Shown here in pieces: positions 1-8,787 of a DNA stretch of 49,986 nucleotides. Each line of letters begins with the position of its first letter. The first letter of the stretch is position 1. Source of the DNA: DAOUTY01 sp964453665 (lineage in GTDB: Bacteria; Chloroflexota; Dehalococcoidia; SZUA-161); the NCBI GenBank assembly GCA_964453665.1, contig CAYVQT010000018.1, forward strand, positions 1 through 49,986, read 5' to 3'. The notes beneath the pieces are model-generated. The model was not told the origin of the DNA, did not search any database, and worked only from the letters and a program-made list of their open reading frames with translations. Made by a program: the position numbers and the translations under genes.

Positions 1-1152
1 CACCACTGGATGGGGGCCACCCTGGCTGCCGATGAGATCAACGCCGCCGGCGGCATACAGGTGGGAGAAGACTCATACGATATAGTTCTCGTCCAGGTCG
101 ACTCCAACGAGCTCGTCAGTGTTTCCGATGCCACAAGTGCGGCGGAGGAGGCGATCACCGTTGACAATGTCGACGTCTTGATGGGAACAATTAGAAGCGA
201 GGCGGCACTTGCGGTCCAGGAAGTCGCCATGGACTACGAGACCATCTTTATGGTCTGCGGTTCAAGCGAAACAGCAATGAGCGATAAGGTGGCCGAGGAC
301 TACGACCGCTACAAGTACTGGTTCAGGATCACCCCCGTCAATAATACTGCTCTCGGTCAGTTGAACTTCCTGCTCGTCGGTGCGGTCGCTCAGAAGATAG
401 GGGCTGAGCTACTTATGCCGCCAAAATTAGCCGTTCTCGCCGAGAAAGCATCGTGGACGGAAGCTATAGTGGCCGCCGCGCAGGCCTATCTTCCTCCCCA
501 GGGAATCGAGATCGTGGGGGTCTGGCAGCCTTCGGACAAGGCCACAGATGTGACCGCCGAGCTGACGGCAATCGAGGCAGCAGGCGCTAATATGATAATG
601 ACCGCGCTCTCCGGGCCAGTGGGCATACCTTACGCAAGGGCGTGGGAAGAGCTGGAGATACCCGCAGCCTCGGTCGGCATCAACGTGATGGCTCAGGCAG
701 ATGACTTCTTCGTAAACACGGGCGGATACGGCAACTACGAGTTTACTTTAAACACCTTAGCCCGTGATGTAGAATTTACAGAGAAGACACTTCCATTTAT
801 AGAGGCATTTGTTGAGGAGGCTGGAGAGATGCCCACCTACAATGCGGGAACCTATGACGCGCTCTACATCCTGAAAGAGGCGATCGAACGTGCGGACAGC
901 GTCGACATGGATGACGTTGTTGTAGAACTGGAGAATACCGACTACAACGGCGTCGCAGGCCGCTTTGTTTTCGACGACAACCACGATGTAACGTGGGGGC
1001 CAGGCTATGTAACAGCCCTGGGTGCCCAGTGGCAGGATGGTGAGCTTAAGGGAGTCTGGCCGCCTGCCGACGGTTCCTGGAACGGCGTAGCCTATGAAGG
1101 TATTGTAGATTACGAACTGCCTCCGTGGGTGGTCGAATTCTGGACTCAGTAG
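1..1152 (+). CDS. ABC transporter substrate-binding protein, branched-chain amino acid type (5' truncated)
   Basis: Binding protein of a Liv/HAAT-type ABC importer, expected to capture an amino acid, short acid or aromatic acid outside the membrane and deliver it to the LivHM permease. The reading frame is open from the first base of the window, and the first Met (base 10) already lies inside the mature domain (AADEINAAGG is the usual beginning of the periplasmic-binding fold). The signal peptide and true start are therefore upstream of the window. The visible part (about 380 residues) runs through both lobes of a Peripla_BP_6-like domain and ends at a TAG. The next gene is the LivH permease, after a strong hairpin. 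The substrate cannot be read from sequence; the nearby acyl-CoA ligase and reductase genes make a carboxylic acid plausible. Confidence 0.85.
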   Translation, partial: HHWMGATLAADEINAAGGIQVGEDSYDIVLVQVDSNELVSVSDATSAAEEAITVDNVDVLMGTIRSEAALAVQEVAMDYETIFMVCGSSETAMSDKVAEDYDRYKYWFRITPVNNTALGQLNFLLVGAVAQKIGAELLMPPKLAVLAEKASWTEAIVAAAQAYLPPQGIEIVGVWQPSDKATDVTAELTAIEAAGANMIMTALSGPVGIPYARAWEELEIPAASVGINVMAQADDFFVNTGGYGNYEFTLNTLARDVEFTEKTLPFIEAFVEEAGEMPTYNAGTYDALYILKEAIERADSVDMDDVVVELENTDYNGVAGRFVFDDNHDVTWGPGYVTALGAQWQDGELKGVWPPADGSWNGVAYEGIVDYELPPWVVEFWTQ

Positions 1153-1232
1153 TGCCTGGAAACTTGCAGCCGCTGATGCAGGCTGCATCGTAAACTAATA
1201 AAGATACAGAAGCAGGTTTGAAATAAGGGCAT

Positions 1233-1263
1233 CCCCTCGGCAAGGGTTTCCCTTGCCGAGGGG
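1233..1263 (+). promoter_or_regulatory. Perfect 14-bp hairpin between binding-protein and permease genes
   Basis: A 14-bp perfect inverted repeat (left arm 1233-1246, right arm 1250-1263, loop TTT) starting CCCCTCGG. It is not followed by a T-run, so it is not a classical intrinsic terminator. It sits 80 bases after the binding-protein stop and about 40 bases before the permease start. Such hairpins in liv/mal-type operons are known to protect the upstream mRNA 3' end so that more binding protein than permease is made. That role is inferred here. Confidence 0.65.
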
Positions 1264-1299
1264 TATGTACTATGACCTAGCTCATGTGCTGGGCAATTC

Positions 1300-2172
1300 A
1301 TGGCAGAGAATATAATAGTATACGGTCTCGTCTGGAGCGGCGTGTACGCCCTGCTCGCTGTGGGTTTCTCACTCATATTCGGGGTCGCACGCATAGTCAA
1401 CCTCGCCCACACCGCCTTCTACATGCTGGCCGCCTATCTGATTTTTCATTTGAACACGGCTGTGGGGTTAAACGTCTATCTCTCTGTTTTGCTCGCCATC
1501 ATTATAGTCACCATCGCAGGGACGATCAGCTACAGGCTGGTTATTGCCCGTATCCGTCAGCACGAGGCTACAACCCTGATCGCGACTATTGCTCTGGCAG
1601 TTATATTTCAGGAAGCGGTGCTGAAGGGGTTCAAGGGTACTTTTGTCAGCGGGCCCAAACTCATCTCAGGTGAAACGGAGATATTCGGGGTTGGAGTTCT
1701 GAATCAACACCTCCTCACATTTGGGGTAGTACTCCTGCTGTTACTGGGCATCTGGCTATTCCTGATGAAAACAAGGACCGGTGTCGCGGTCAGGTCTACG
1801 GCTCAAGACAGGGAAGTAGCCAACCTCATGGGAATAAACGTGCCCAGAATGGAGATGATAACGATGGCAATGTCCGCAGCGCTCGCGGCGATCGCAGGCG
1901 CGCTCGTTGCCCCACTCGGTGTGCTGACTCCCGGAATGTGGATGCACCCTCTGATAATGATCCTCGCCGTTGTAGTACTCGGAGGCCTCGGGAGCCTCAA
2001 AGGCAGTCTGATAGGGGCATTCATTTTGGGATTCTCCGAGAACCTGGTTGTTTTCCTGGCACCTTCGGGAGCTTTCCTCAAGACCTCGGTGGCCCTTACC
2101 ATCATGATTGCTGTGATATTGGTCAAGCCCGAGGGCCTTTTCGGGATAGTATTCGAGGAAGAGAGAGGATGA
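1300..2172 (+). CDS. livH: Branched-chain amino acid-type ABC transporter permease LivH
   Basis: Integral membrane permease, 290 residues, the usual LivH length. It shows about eight hydrophobic segments, and the N-terminus (GLVWSGVYALLAVGFSLIFG) matches the LivH opening. The family EAA-like loop, where the ATPase docks, lies in the region containing TAQDREVANLMGIN. The chosen ATG at 1300 starts right before the first membrane helix; its ribosome-binding site is weak. The stop overlaps the start of livM (ATGA), so the two are translationally coupled. It forms a heterodimeric channel with LivM and works with the LivG/LivF ATPases encoded convergently just downstream. The substrate is unknown. 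Confidence 0.9.
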   Translation: MAENIIVYGLVWSGVYALLAVGFSLIFGVARIVNLAHTAFYMLAAYLIFHLNTAVGLNVYLSVLLAIIIVTIAGTISYRLVIARIRQHEATTLIATIALAVIFQEAVLKGFKGTFVSGPKLISGETEIFGVGVLNQHLLTFGVVLLLLLGIWLFLMKTRTGVAVRSTAQDREVANLMGINVPRMEMITMAMSAALAAIAGALVAPLGVLTPGMWMHPLIMILAVVVLGGLGSLKGSLIGAFILGFSENLVVFLAPSGAFLKTSVALTIMIAVILVKPEGLFGIVFEEERG

Positions 2173-3221
2173 ACATATTTTCTACATACCTCTCAAGATT
2201 CTACAAATTCTTAAGAGGAGAGATATTCGTTCTTCCCAGCAGAACAGTGGCCCTCCTTCTCTGCATTTTTCTTCTGATCTTCCCTCTCTTATCGCCAAAT
2301 GATTTCACACTCAGGGTATTAATTATAGCCAGTATCTATGCCATCTTCGCCGCGAGCTGGGATTTGCTGTCCGGCTACACCGGCCAGATCAACTTCGGGC
2401 ATGCATTGTTCTTCGGCGTAGCCGCATATACAGCCGGTTTGCTGAACTACAACCTTGGACTGGCGCCCTGGGCTACCATACCGATCGGCGCGCTGGCCGC
2501 TGTACTCGCGGGATTAATCATCGGCATTCCCTGCCTTCGATTGCGGGGAACATACCTTGCCTTTGTCACTCTTGCATTTCCCTTAATCCTTCTGGGTATT
2601 ATACAGGCCATTCCCGACATCACATACGGTGAACTCGGAATCCCCAGGGTAGACCCCCTGGCCGGGTCACGGGTCGCCTCATATTATATTATCTTTCCCT
2701 CAATGATCGTCCTGGGATTCATCATGTGGAAGATTGCGGATTCCAAAATAGGTCTCATCTTCCACGCTATACGGGAGGATGAGGTGACCGCAAGGGCATC
2801 GGGGATAAATACTACCCGATACAAGCTGCTTGCTTTCTGCTTGAGCGGGCTCTTCGCCGGAATCGCGGGGGGTCTTTATGCGCACTTCGTAAATGCGGGG
2901 CCGTCGACGCTGGAGCTCCTGCTTTCGTTCCAGGTTATCATATGGGCAGTATTCGGAGGCATCGCCACCATCTATGGGCCGATAGCCGGGGTCTTCATCC
3001 TCTACCCGCTTCAAAAGATCATACTGACCAGATACCTCGGAGTGCCTGCTGAACTAACGATGCTTATATTCGCCTTTATAGTATTGATTGTCCTCTTGTT
3101 CATGCCGCAGGGCCTTATTACATGGTTGCGGTATAAAACGGAGAAGATATGCCCCAGATGTAAGCTGCAGAATGTAGCTACGCGAAGTGAATGTCGGGTT
3201 TGCACCGCGCAACTGGACTAG
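2169..3221 (+). CDS. livM: ABC transporter permease LivM with a C-terminal zinc-ribbon-like tail
   Basis: Second permease subunit, 350 residues from the ATG that overlaps the livH stop. The same frame is open upstream to 1938, but those codons overlap livH and are not family-like. The core contains the LivM hallmark SGYTGQINFGHALFFGVAAY and the docking loop AIREDEVTARASGINTTRYK. After the last membrane helix the protein continues with a polar tail, residues 322-350, holding two CxxC pairs (C328/C331 and C342/C345). This looks like a rubredoxin/zinc-ribbon knuckle and would lie on the cytoplasmic side. Ordinary LivM proteins stop near the last helix. The gene ends 11 bases from the convergent livF stop. 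Confidence 0.9.
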   Translation: MNIFSTYLSRFYKFLRGEIFVLPSRTVALLLCIFLLIFPLLSPNDFTLRVLIIASIYAIFAASWDLLSGYTGQINFGHALFFGVAAYTAGLLNYNLGLAPWATIPIGALAAVLAGLIIGIPCLRLRGTYLAFVTLAFPLILLGIIQAIPDITYGELGIPRVDPLAGSRVASYYIIFPSMIVLGFIMWKIADSKIGLIFHAIREDEVTARASGINTTRYKLLAFCLSGLFAGIAGGLYAHFVNAGPSTLELLLSFQVIIWAVFGGIATIYGPIAGVFILYPLQKIILTRYLGVPAELTMLIFAFIVLIVLLFMPQGLITWLRYKTEKICPRCKLQNVATRSECRVCTAQLD

Positions 3222-3232
3222 TTATATTGAAG

Positions 3233-3982
3233 CTAGAGTCCTAAATAGGTCCTTCTGATTGTCTCGTCCCGCAACAGTTCCTCGCCCGTTCCTTCGGCGA
3301 TCACCCTTCCATGTGAGAGAACGTAGTTTCTGCTGGACAACTCGAACGCCAGACTAACGTCCTGCTCAACCAGCAGCACGGCAATCCCCGAGTCTCTAAT
3401 AGCCTTGATACGCTCGAATAATTCGTCTTTTAACCTGGAAGCCAGTCCGGTCGACGGCTCGTCAATGCAGAGGAGCTTAGGCTGTCCCATGAGCGCCCTC
3501 CCTACAGCCAGCATCTGCCGCTCTCCGCCCGATAAGGTCCCCGATATCTGCTTACCCCTCTCCTTCAGTACCGGGAACAACTGATAGACCTTGTCCAGGT
3601 TTCTTCCCGTCTCTCTTTTATCGTCGCCGAGATAAGCGCCAGCCTTGAGGTTGTCCGCAACCGTCATCTCGGAGAAAACCCTGGCTCTTTCCGGGCAATG
3701 AATCAAGCCTCTCTTCGCAATTTCATGCGCCGCGAGCGTGTCAATCCTCTCTCCGTCAAAGTGAACTGTGCCCTCAAGGGTTATGTCCCCCGCCCTGGTC
3801 CCTTTTAGGTTAGACTTCTCCCACCGAATCAGCCCGGTTACGGCTCTAAGCAGCGTCGATTTGCCCGCGCCGTTCGGGCCGACAAGACTGACCATCTCAC
3901 CTTCCTGAACGCCCATGCTCAAATCATTCAGCAGCATGGCGGTTGCATAACAGACGGTCAGTCCCTTCACTTCAAGAAGCAA
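3233..3982 (-). CDS. livF: Branched-chain amino acid-type ABC transporter ATPase LivF
   Basis: Cytoplasmic ATPase subunit, 249 residues. Walker A is GPNGAGKST (about residues 35-43), the signature is LSGGERQM, Walker B is LLCIDEPSTGL, and the switch His lies in LLVEQDV. The short C-terminus ending in RRTYLGL is typical of LivF. The start codon is TTG at 3982-3980; an ATG would cut into the conserved N-terminal strand (LLEVKGL). It begins one base beyond the livG stop, and the order ligase-livG-livF suggests one transcript. It pairs with LivG to energise the LivHM channel encoded on the opposite strand. Confidence 0.9.
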   Translation of the reverse strand: MLLEVKGLTVCYATAMLLNDLSMGVQEGEMVSLVGPNGAGKSTLLRAVTGLIRWEKSNLKGTRAGDITLEGTVHFDGERIDTLAAHEIAKRGLIHCPERARVFSEMTVADNLKAGAYLGDDKRETGRNLDKVYQLFPVLKERGKQISGTLSGGERQMLAVGRALMGQPKLLCIDEPSTGLASRLKDELFERIKAIRDSGIAVLLVEQDVSLAFELSSRNYVLSHGRVIAEGTGEELLRDETIRRTYLGL

Positions 3983-3983
3983 C

Positions 3984-4751
3984 CTAACACACCCCCTTGC
4001 CTATGCAAGCCTCGATCACTCTTTCATCCTTGACTACGTCCTCCGGTACTCCATCTGCGATTAGCTCGCCGAAATCAAGCACGATCACCCGGTCAACAAT
4101 TTTCATAAGCTCCGCCAGCTTATGCTCGACAATGATCATTGCCGGCCCTTCGCTGTGCAATCGGCCAAACCTGCCTCCCTTGTGCAATCTCCTGATCGAT
4201 TTCGCCAGCAACTCAGTTTCAGCGGGGTTGAGTCCGCTGAACGGCTCGTCCAGCAAGAGCAACTCGGGATCGGTAGCAATCGCTCGCGCCATCTCCAACC
4301 GCCTCAGGTCCCCATGCGATAAGCAAGAAGCAGGCTCCAGGGCAAGGTCAGAGATACCTACGAACTCCAGCGCATCCAGCGCCTTGGCCTCGATTTTCTT
4401 GACCCATTCCCCCCTCTTCATTGCCCTCGGAGAAAGACAAGCCACCATGACATTAGCGATTATGGGCAAACGGCGAAACGGCCTTGTTACCTGAAACGTC
4501 CCCGCAATTCCCTCATTTACGATAGTCCAGGGTTTTGCCCTGGTAATATCCTTTCCCCTGAATCTCACCTTGCCGGAATCAGGCCTCAATATACCCGTTA
4601 CGAGGCGTAAAAGAGTGGTCTTTCCCGCCCCATTCGGACCGATCATGCCGACGACCTCATCCCTGCCTATCTGGAAGCTGACCATGTTAACCGCAGTCAG
4701 ACCTCCGAAGCGCTTGGTAAGGTTCTCAACCTCAAAAAAAGGAGGGGTCAA
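3984..4751 (-). CDS. livG: Branched-chain amino acid-type ABC transporter ATPase LivG
   Basis: Cytoplasmic ATPase subunit, 255 residues. It carries Walker A GPNGAGKTT, a signature region LSHGDLRRLEMARA (the usual LSxGxQ replaced by LSHGD, frequent in LivG), Walker B LLLLDEPFSGLNP and the switch histidine in IIVEHKL. The start is TTG at 4751-4749, placed by a GAGGAGGA ribosome-binding site that lies inside the last codons of the ligase gene, so translation of the two is probably coupled. The conserved opening FFEVENLTKRFGGLTAV supports this start. It is the partner of LivF. Confidence 0.9.
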   Translation of the reverse strand: MTPPFFEVENLTKRFGGLTAVNMVSFQIGRDEVVGMIGPNGAGKTTLLRLVTGILRPDSGKVRFRGKDITRAKPWTIVNEGIAGTFQVTRPFRRLPIIANVMVACLSPRAMKRGEWVKKIEAKALDALEFVGISDLALEPASCLSHGDLRRLEMARAIATDPELLLLDEPFSGLNPAETELLAKSIRRLHKGGRFGRLHSEGPAMIIVEHKLAELMKIVDRVIVLDFGELIADGVPEDVVKDERVIEACIGKGVC

Positions 4752-4752
4752 A

Positions 4753-6459
4753 TCATTCCTCCTCGTGCTCCTCTCTCAATTCCCTGTGGGATACCTTCCC
4801 CACATCCGTCTTCGGGAGCTCACCCCTGAACTCCACGATCTTCGGAACTTTATAATGGGCTAGATTCTCCTCACAGTACTTGACTATCTCCTCTTCAGAC
4901 ACCTTCCCCCTCGCCTCTGCCTGGAGAACCACGATCGCCTTGATCAACTGTCCCACCGTGGGATCGGGAACCCCCAGCACCCCCGCCGCCTTCACCTGAC
5001 AGTGCTCGTGCAATACCTCCTCTATCTCCCTGGCAAAGACCGAATAGCCCTTATATTTAATCATATCCTTCTTCCTGTCATAGAAGAAGAAGTAACCCTC
5101 TTCGTCCATCCTGACCAGGTCTCCCGTCCTGAACCACGTCTTGCCATCCCGTTCGACCAGGCTTTCCCTCGTGTCCTCAGGCCTTTGCCAGTAGCCCTTC
5201 ATAACGTTCGGCCCCTCGATCAGCAGCTCACCGACCTCCCCGGGAGGAAGGTACTCGCCTGTTTCATGGTCAACTATCGCCGCCCCAACGTTCGGCAGCG
5301 GAACTCCGAACGAACCAACCTTTGGTCTTCCCAAAGGGTTAACATGAGATACCGCGCTGCATTCAGTCAAGCCGTAACCCTCGATGATCCTGGCACCTGT
5401 CCTTCTCTCCCAGTCTCTCACCGTTGACTCATGAAGGGTATCCGCGCCGCTGGTAATGGCCTTAAGCCCCTTCCAGTTGAACCTGTCGGTCTTATCGTAA
5501 TCCTTGAGGAACTGGTACGCAGTCGGCACACTGTAGAATGCCGTCGCTCTGTACCTCTCCATAGAAGATAAGACTTCATCCAGGTCAGGCGTGGTGAACA
5601 GAATCAGGGTTGACCCCAGAACCAACCCGTTGATCATGACCACTACCTGCCCGTATATATGATAGAAAGGCAGCAATGCCGGAATAACCTCTTTCCCTTC
5701 CTCGATTGTGGGCCAGAAGGCCTGGACCTGCAGGCCGCAGGCCAGAAGATTGTAATGGGTCAGCTCAGCCCCCTTGGGCAGTCCTGTGGTTCCACCCGTA
5801 TAAGGCAGGACAGCAATGTCCTCCCTAGCGTTGATCTCTACTTTCGGGGGATTTGGCGGATATTTCTTTATCAGCTTCTGGAACTGGTGGAAGCCACGGC
5901 TTTCGATGAATTGAGCGCTGGGCACTTCCAGCTGCCCGTACCTTCCCAGAACACTTCTGCCCGCCAGTTTCTTTGACAGTGGCAAATATTCCCCGATGCC
6001 GGTCAGAATGACATTGTTAAGCCGCGCTCCCGACCTTTCCACGTTGTCATACAGAAAATCCTGGCACACTATTGATGCGGCTTCGCTGTCTTCAAGCTGA
6101 TGCTTCACCTCTATGCTTGTGTAAACAGGGCTGATCGGAGTTATAGTGGCTCCGACCTTGAGCGCGCCAAAATAGGCAATAATATACTGCGGGCTGTTCA
6201 GCAGATAGAGCGCAACTTTATCCCCCTTCGTGATACCAAGGTCATGGAGAGCTGTCGCAAACCTGTCCACTTCCTCCTTTAATTTAGAGAAGCTTATCTT
6301 GCTGCCATAGAAGACCATCGCGTTTCTATTAGAGAATTTACCGGCTACCTCATCAAAGACCTCGGGCAAAGTCCGCTCCGGTATTTCAACTGTTGCCGGA
6401 ACACCTTCAGGATAGAACTTGAGCCATGGCTTTTCGTCGTATCTGGCCTTAGCCTCCAT
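4753..6459 (-). CDS. AMP-forming acyl-CoA synthetase/ligase
   Basis: Cytoplasmic ligase that joins a carboxylic acid to CoA through an acyl-adenylate. It is 568 residues long, usual for the ANL superfamily. Motifs in order: P-loop YTGGTTGLPKGAE, YGLTECSAV, the TGDL hinge with the following DRKKDMIKYKGY segment, and the C-terminal catalytic lysine region PKTDVGKVSHREL. The frame is open up to a TTG at 6495, but ATG 6459 has a GGAGGG site five bases upstream and begins at the normal N-terminus. It is cotranscribed with livG and livF, suggesting that acids imported by this transporter are activated here. Similarity is to the long-chain fatty-acid/4-coumarate ligase branch; the real substrate is not readable. 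Confidence 0.85.
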   Translation of the reverse strand: MEAKARYDEKPWLKFYPEGVPATVEIPERTLPEVFDEVAGKFSNRNAMVFYGSKISFSKLKEEVDRFATALHDLGITKGDKVALYLLNSPQYIIAYFGALKVGATITPISPVYTSIEVKHQLEDSEAASIVCQDFLYDNVERSGARLNNVILTGIGEYLPLSKKLAGRSVLGRYGQLEVPSAQFIESRGFHQFQKLIKKYPPNPPKVEINAREDIAVLPYTGGTTGLPKGAELTHYNLLACGLQVQAFWPTIEEGKEVIPALLPFYHIYGQVVVMINGLVLGSTLILFTTPDLDEVLSSMERYRATAFYSVPTAYQFLKDYDKTDRFNWKGLKAITSGADTLHESTVRDWERRTGARIIEGYGLTECSAVSHVNPLGRPKVGSFGVPLPNVGAAIVDHETGEYLPPGEVGELLIEGPNVMKGYWQRPEDTRESLVERDGKTWFRTGDLVRMDEEGYFFFYDRKKDMIKYKGYSVFAREIEEVLHEHCQVKAAGVLGVPDPTVGQLIKAIVVLQAEARGKVSEEEIVKYCEENLAHYKVPKIVEFRGELPKTDVGKVSHRELREEHEEE

Positions 6460-6614
6460 ATGCGCCCTCCGGTTCACCTTTAATAGACCAAACAATACTG
6501 CGGAGAAGCAGTCCTGTCAAGAGATGCCTGATAGTATAGCCGTTCGGAATTGCACCGGTTGAAAAGGAGAGATGAGCTTACACATCTAACCAGCCGGTGA
6601 TTGCCGGGCGGCGC

Positions 6615-6643
6615 TTGACAAATCGCCGTAAATCCTGTACGAA
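6615..6643 (+). promoter_or_regulatory. Candidate sigma70-type promoter upstream of chelatase gene
   Basis: An exact TTGACA at 6615-6620 is followed, 17 bases on, by TACGAA (6638-6643), a poor -10 match. It lies in the 254-base region between the divergent ligase and chelatase genes and points toward the chelatase. Only the -35 is strong. Confidence 0.25.
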
Positions 6644-6713
6644 AGTGACACGATAAATCAGCGCATAACACAGGGCATGTTCAGGCCAGTGAGAATAGAA
6701 AGGCGGCAGGAGA

Positions 6714-8714
6714 TTGTCTCAGCGAATTAAAAGAGTCGTTCTTCCATTCACGGCAATAGTAGGCCAGCACAGACTAAAGCAGGCCCTGGTCTTGAACGCT
6801 ATAAATCCCAGCCTTCTCGGTGTCCTGGTCAGGGGCGAGAAGGGAACAGGCAAGTCCACCGCCGTCAGGGCTTTAGCCGAGCTTTTACCAGAGATTGAAG
6901 TGGTCAGATGTCCATTCAACTGCAGTCCTAACAATACCTCCCTTCAGTGCATTTCCTGCAACGAAAAATACATGCGCGGGGATGAACTGCCAACTGTGCG
7001 GCGAAAGATAAGGGTAGTGGAGCTGCCTCTGGGAGCAACCGAGGACAGGGTGACAGGCAGCCTGGATATTGAGAGGGCCTTGAGGGAGGGCATAAAAGCC
7101 CTGGAGCCGGGAATACTGGCCGAAGTTAATCAGGGCATCCTCTATATAGACGAAGTCAATCTGCTGGATGACCACCTGGTAGATATCCTGCTCGATTCCG
7201 CTGCAATGGGTGTGAACACCATCGAAAGGGAGGGAATCTCCGTCTCTCACCCTTCCGGGTTTATCCTGGTAGGAACCATGAACCCGGAAGAGGGAGAGAT
7301 CCGCCCCCAGCTACTGGATAGATTCGGACTATCGGTGGACATCAGGGGGACGAAGGACGAAGAGGAGCGAATTGAGATCATCAGGGTAGTGGAGGAGTTC
7401 GAAAAAGACCCGGAACCGTTCTCATTGAGATACGAAAAGAAGCAGGAGGAGCTCAGAGAAAAGATATTAAATGCCAGGGAGGTTCTTGACGGGATTGATA
7501 TCGCGGAGGGACTTCTAAAAACGATAGCCCGCATCTGCCTGGAATTTGAGGTGCACGGACATCGGGCTGACTTCCTGATCGCCAGGACTGCGAAGACAAT
7601 AGCCGCGTTCAATCAAAGGAAGACCGTTATCGAAGAAGACATTGAAGAGGCGGCGGAACTGGCCCTGCCCCACAGGGTGCGGAGGATGCCCTTTGAGGAA
7701 CCGAGGCCGGTTGAGCAAAAGGTCCGGGCGATTATCCGGCAGAGGAAGACCCCCTCTCCGGAAAACGATGAGAGTGCACAGGAGGGCAGCGAGCCGGAAG
7801 GCCCTGCTGAAGATGAAGAAGGTGATTCCCTCGCCCAAACGGGCGACCTGCGGAGAAATGCCAAGGGCTCCGTCGATATCGGCATACATAAAAGGGCCGA
7901 GCTAAAGGTAAGCAAGGACAGGAAGCTCAGGACAGGGTCCGGAAGGAGAGCTCGTACCCTGAGCACCCACAGCGGCAAGTACGTTAAGGCCAGGATTCCG
8001 GAGGATAAAACTACCGACATCGCCATAGACGCCACGATAAGGGCTTCAGCAGCGAGAAAAGGCAACCTGAAGATAGAGAAGGAGGACCTCAGGGAAAAGG
8101 TCAGAGCCAAGAAGGTTTCCTCCGTGATCGTATTTGTGGTCGACGCTTCGGGCTCGATGGCTGCGATGCGAGGGATGGAGATGGCGAAAAGGGCTGTTAT
8201 GGCCCTCCTCGAAGACTCCTACCAGAAAAGGGATAAGGTCGGCTTCATTGCCGTCGCCGGGGATAAGGCAAGCGTTTTGCTGCCCCCCACCTCCAGTGTA
8301 GAGATGGCGGCTAAATATCTCAAGAAACTCCCCGCAGCAGGAAGAACCCCCCTCTCAGACGGACTTCTAAAAGGTTTTCAGGTACTGAGAACGGAGCTGT
8401 GGAAGAACAAAAACATAATACCCATCATGGTGCTCGTTTCGGACGGCAGGGGCAACGTGGCGATGGGAACGGACGCAAGGAATGAGGCCATCTCCATCGC
8501 AAGAGAGATTAAAAAGCACGGCATCTATCTGGTGGTCATAGATTCCGACGACCGATTTCTCAATCTGGGATACAACAGGGATATCGTCGAGGCAGGAGAC
8601 GGGGAATATTACAGACTGGACGAACTGGATTCCAGGAAAGTTGTCGATGTTGTAAAAGCGCTGAGCAAGCTCGGAGAGGATACAAACCCTTCACCGGCAA
8701 GTCCGGCCAGCTAA
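6714..8714 (+). CDS. Magnesium/cobalt-chelatase-type AAA+ ATPase fused to VWA domain (BchI-BchD-like)
   Basis: Cytoplasmic motor of a metal-chelatase-type complex, 666 residues. Residues 1 to about 340 form a BchI/ChlI AAA+ domain (Walker A GEKGTGKST at 41-49, Walker B GILYIDEVN at 141-149). An acidic, Gln/Glu-rich linker (about 345-385) leads to a C-terminal VWA domain with MIDAS motif DASGSM (477-482). This I-D fusion is known from putative cobaltochelatases and BchD-like proteins. The large catalytic subunit (BchH/CobN) is absent from the window. Four cysteines near the N-terminus (C66, C70, C79, C82) could bind metal. The TTG start follows GGCAGGAGA. It may help insert metal into a corrinoid or another cofactor. 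Confidence 0.8.
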   Translation: MSQRIKRVVLPFTAIVGQHRLKQALVLNAINPSLLGVLVRGEKGTGKSTAVRALAELLPEIEVVRCPFNCSPNNTSLQCISCNEKYMRGDELPTVRRKIRVVELPLGATEDRVTGSLDIERALREGIKALEPGILAEVNQGILYIDEVNLLDDHLVDILLDSAAMGVNTIEREGISVSHPSGFILVGTMNPEEGEIRPQLLDRFGLSVDIRGTKDEEERIEIIRVVEEFEKDPEPFSLRYEKKQEELREKILNAREVLDGIDIAEGLLKTIARICLEFEVHGHRADFLIARTAKTIAAFNQRKTVIEEDIEEAAELALPHRVRRMPFEEPRPVEQKVRAIIRQRKTPSPENDESAQEGSEPEGPAEDEEGDSLAQTGDLRRNAKGSVDIGIHKRAELKVSKDRKLRTGSGRRARTLSTHSGKYVKARIPEDKTTDIAIDATIRASAARKGNLKIEKEDLREKVRAKKVSSVIVFVVDASGSMAAMRGMEMAKRAVMALLEDSYQKRDKVGFIAVAGDKASVLLPPTSSVEMAAKYLKKLPAAGRTPLSDGLLKGFQVLRTELWKNKNIIPIMVLVSDGRGNVAMGTDARNEAISIAREIKKHGIYLVVIDSDDRFLNLGYNRDIVEAGDGEYYRLDELDSRKVVDVVKALSKLGEDTNPSPASPAS

Positions 8715-8787
8715 GGCGACACCACCCGGAGCAAGCCAGACTAGCGACTTGTAACAGGTCAAGTTGATATTACCGAACGGGCAGACC

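Noticed and set aside
757..1412. Several overlapping minus-strand open frames opposite the binding-protein gene
   Set aside because: Shadow frames of a clear coding gene and the following hairpin; no ribosome-binding site or protein-like features.
1938..2168. N-terminal extension of LivM back to 1938
   Set aside because: The region overlaps livH in another frame and is not LivM-like; ATG 2169 overlaps the livH stop as expected.
4753..6495. TTG start of the ligase at 6495
   Set aside because: ATG 6459 has a good GGAGGG site and matches the family start.
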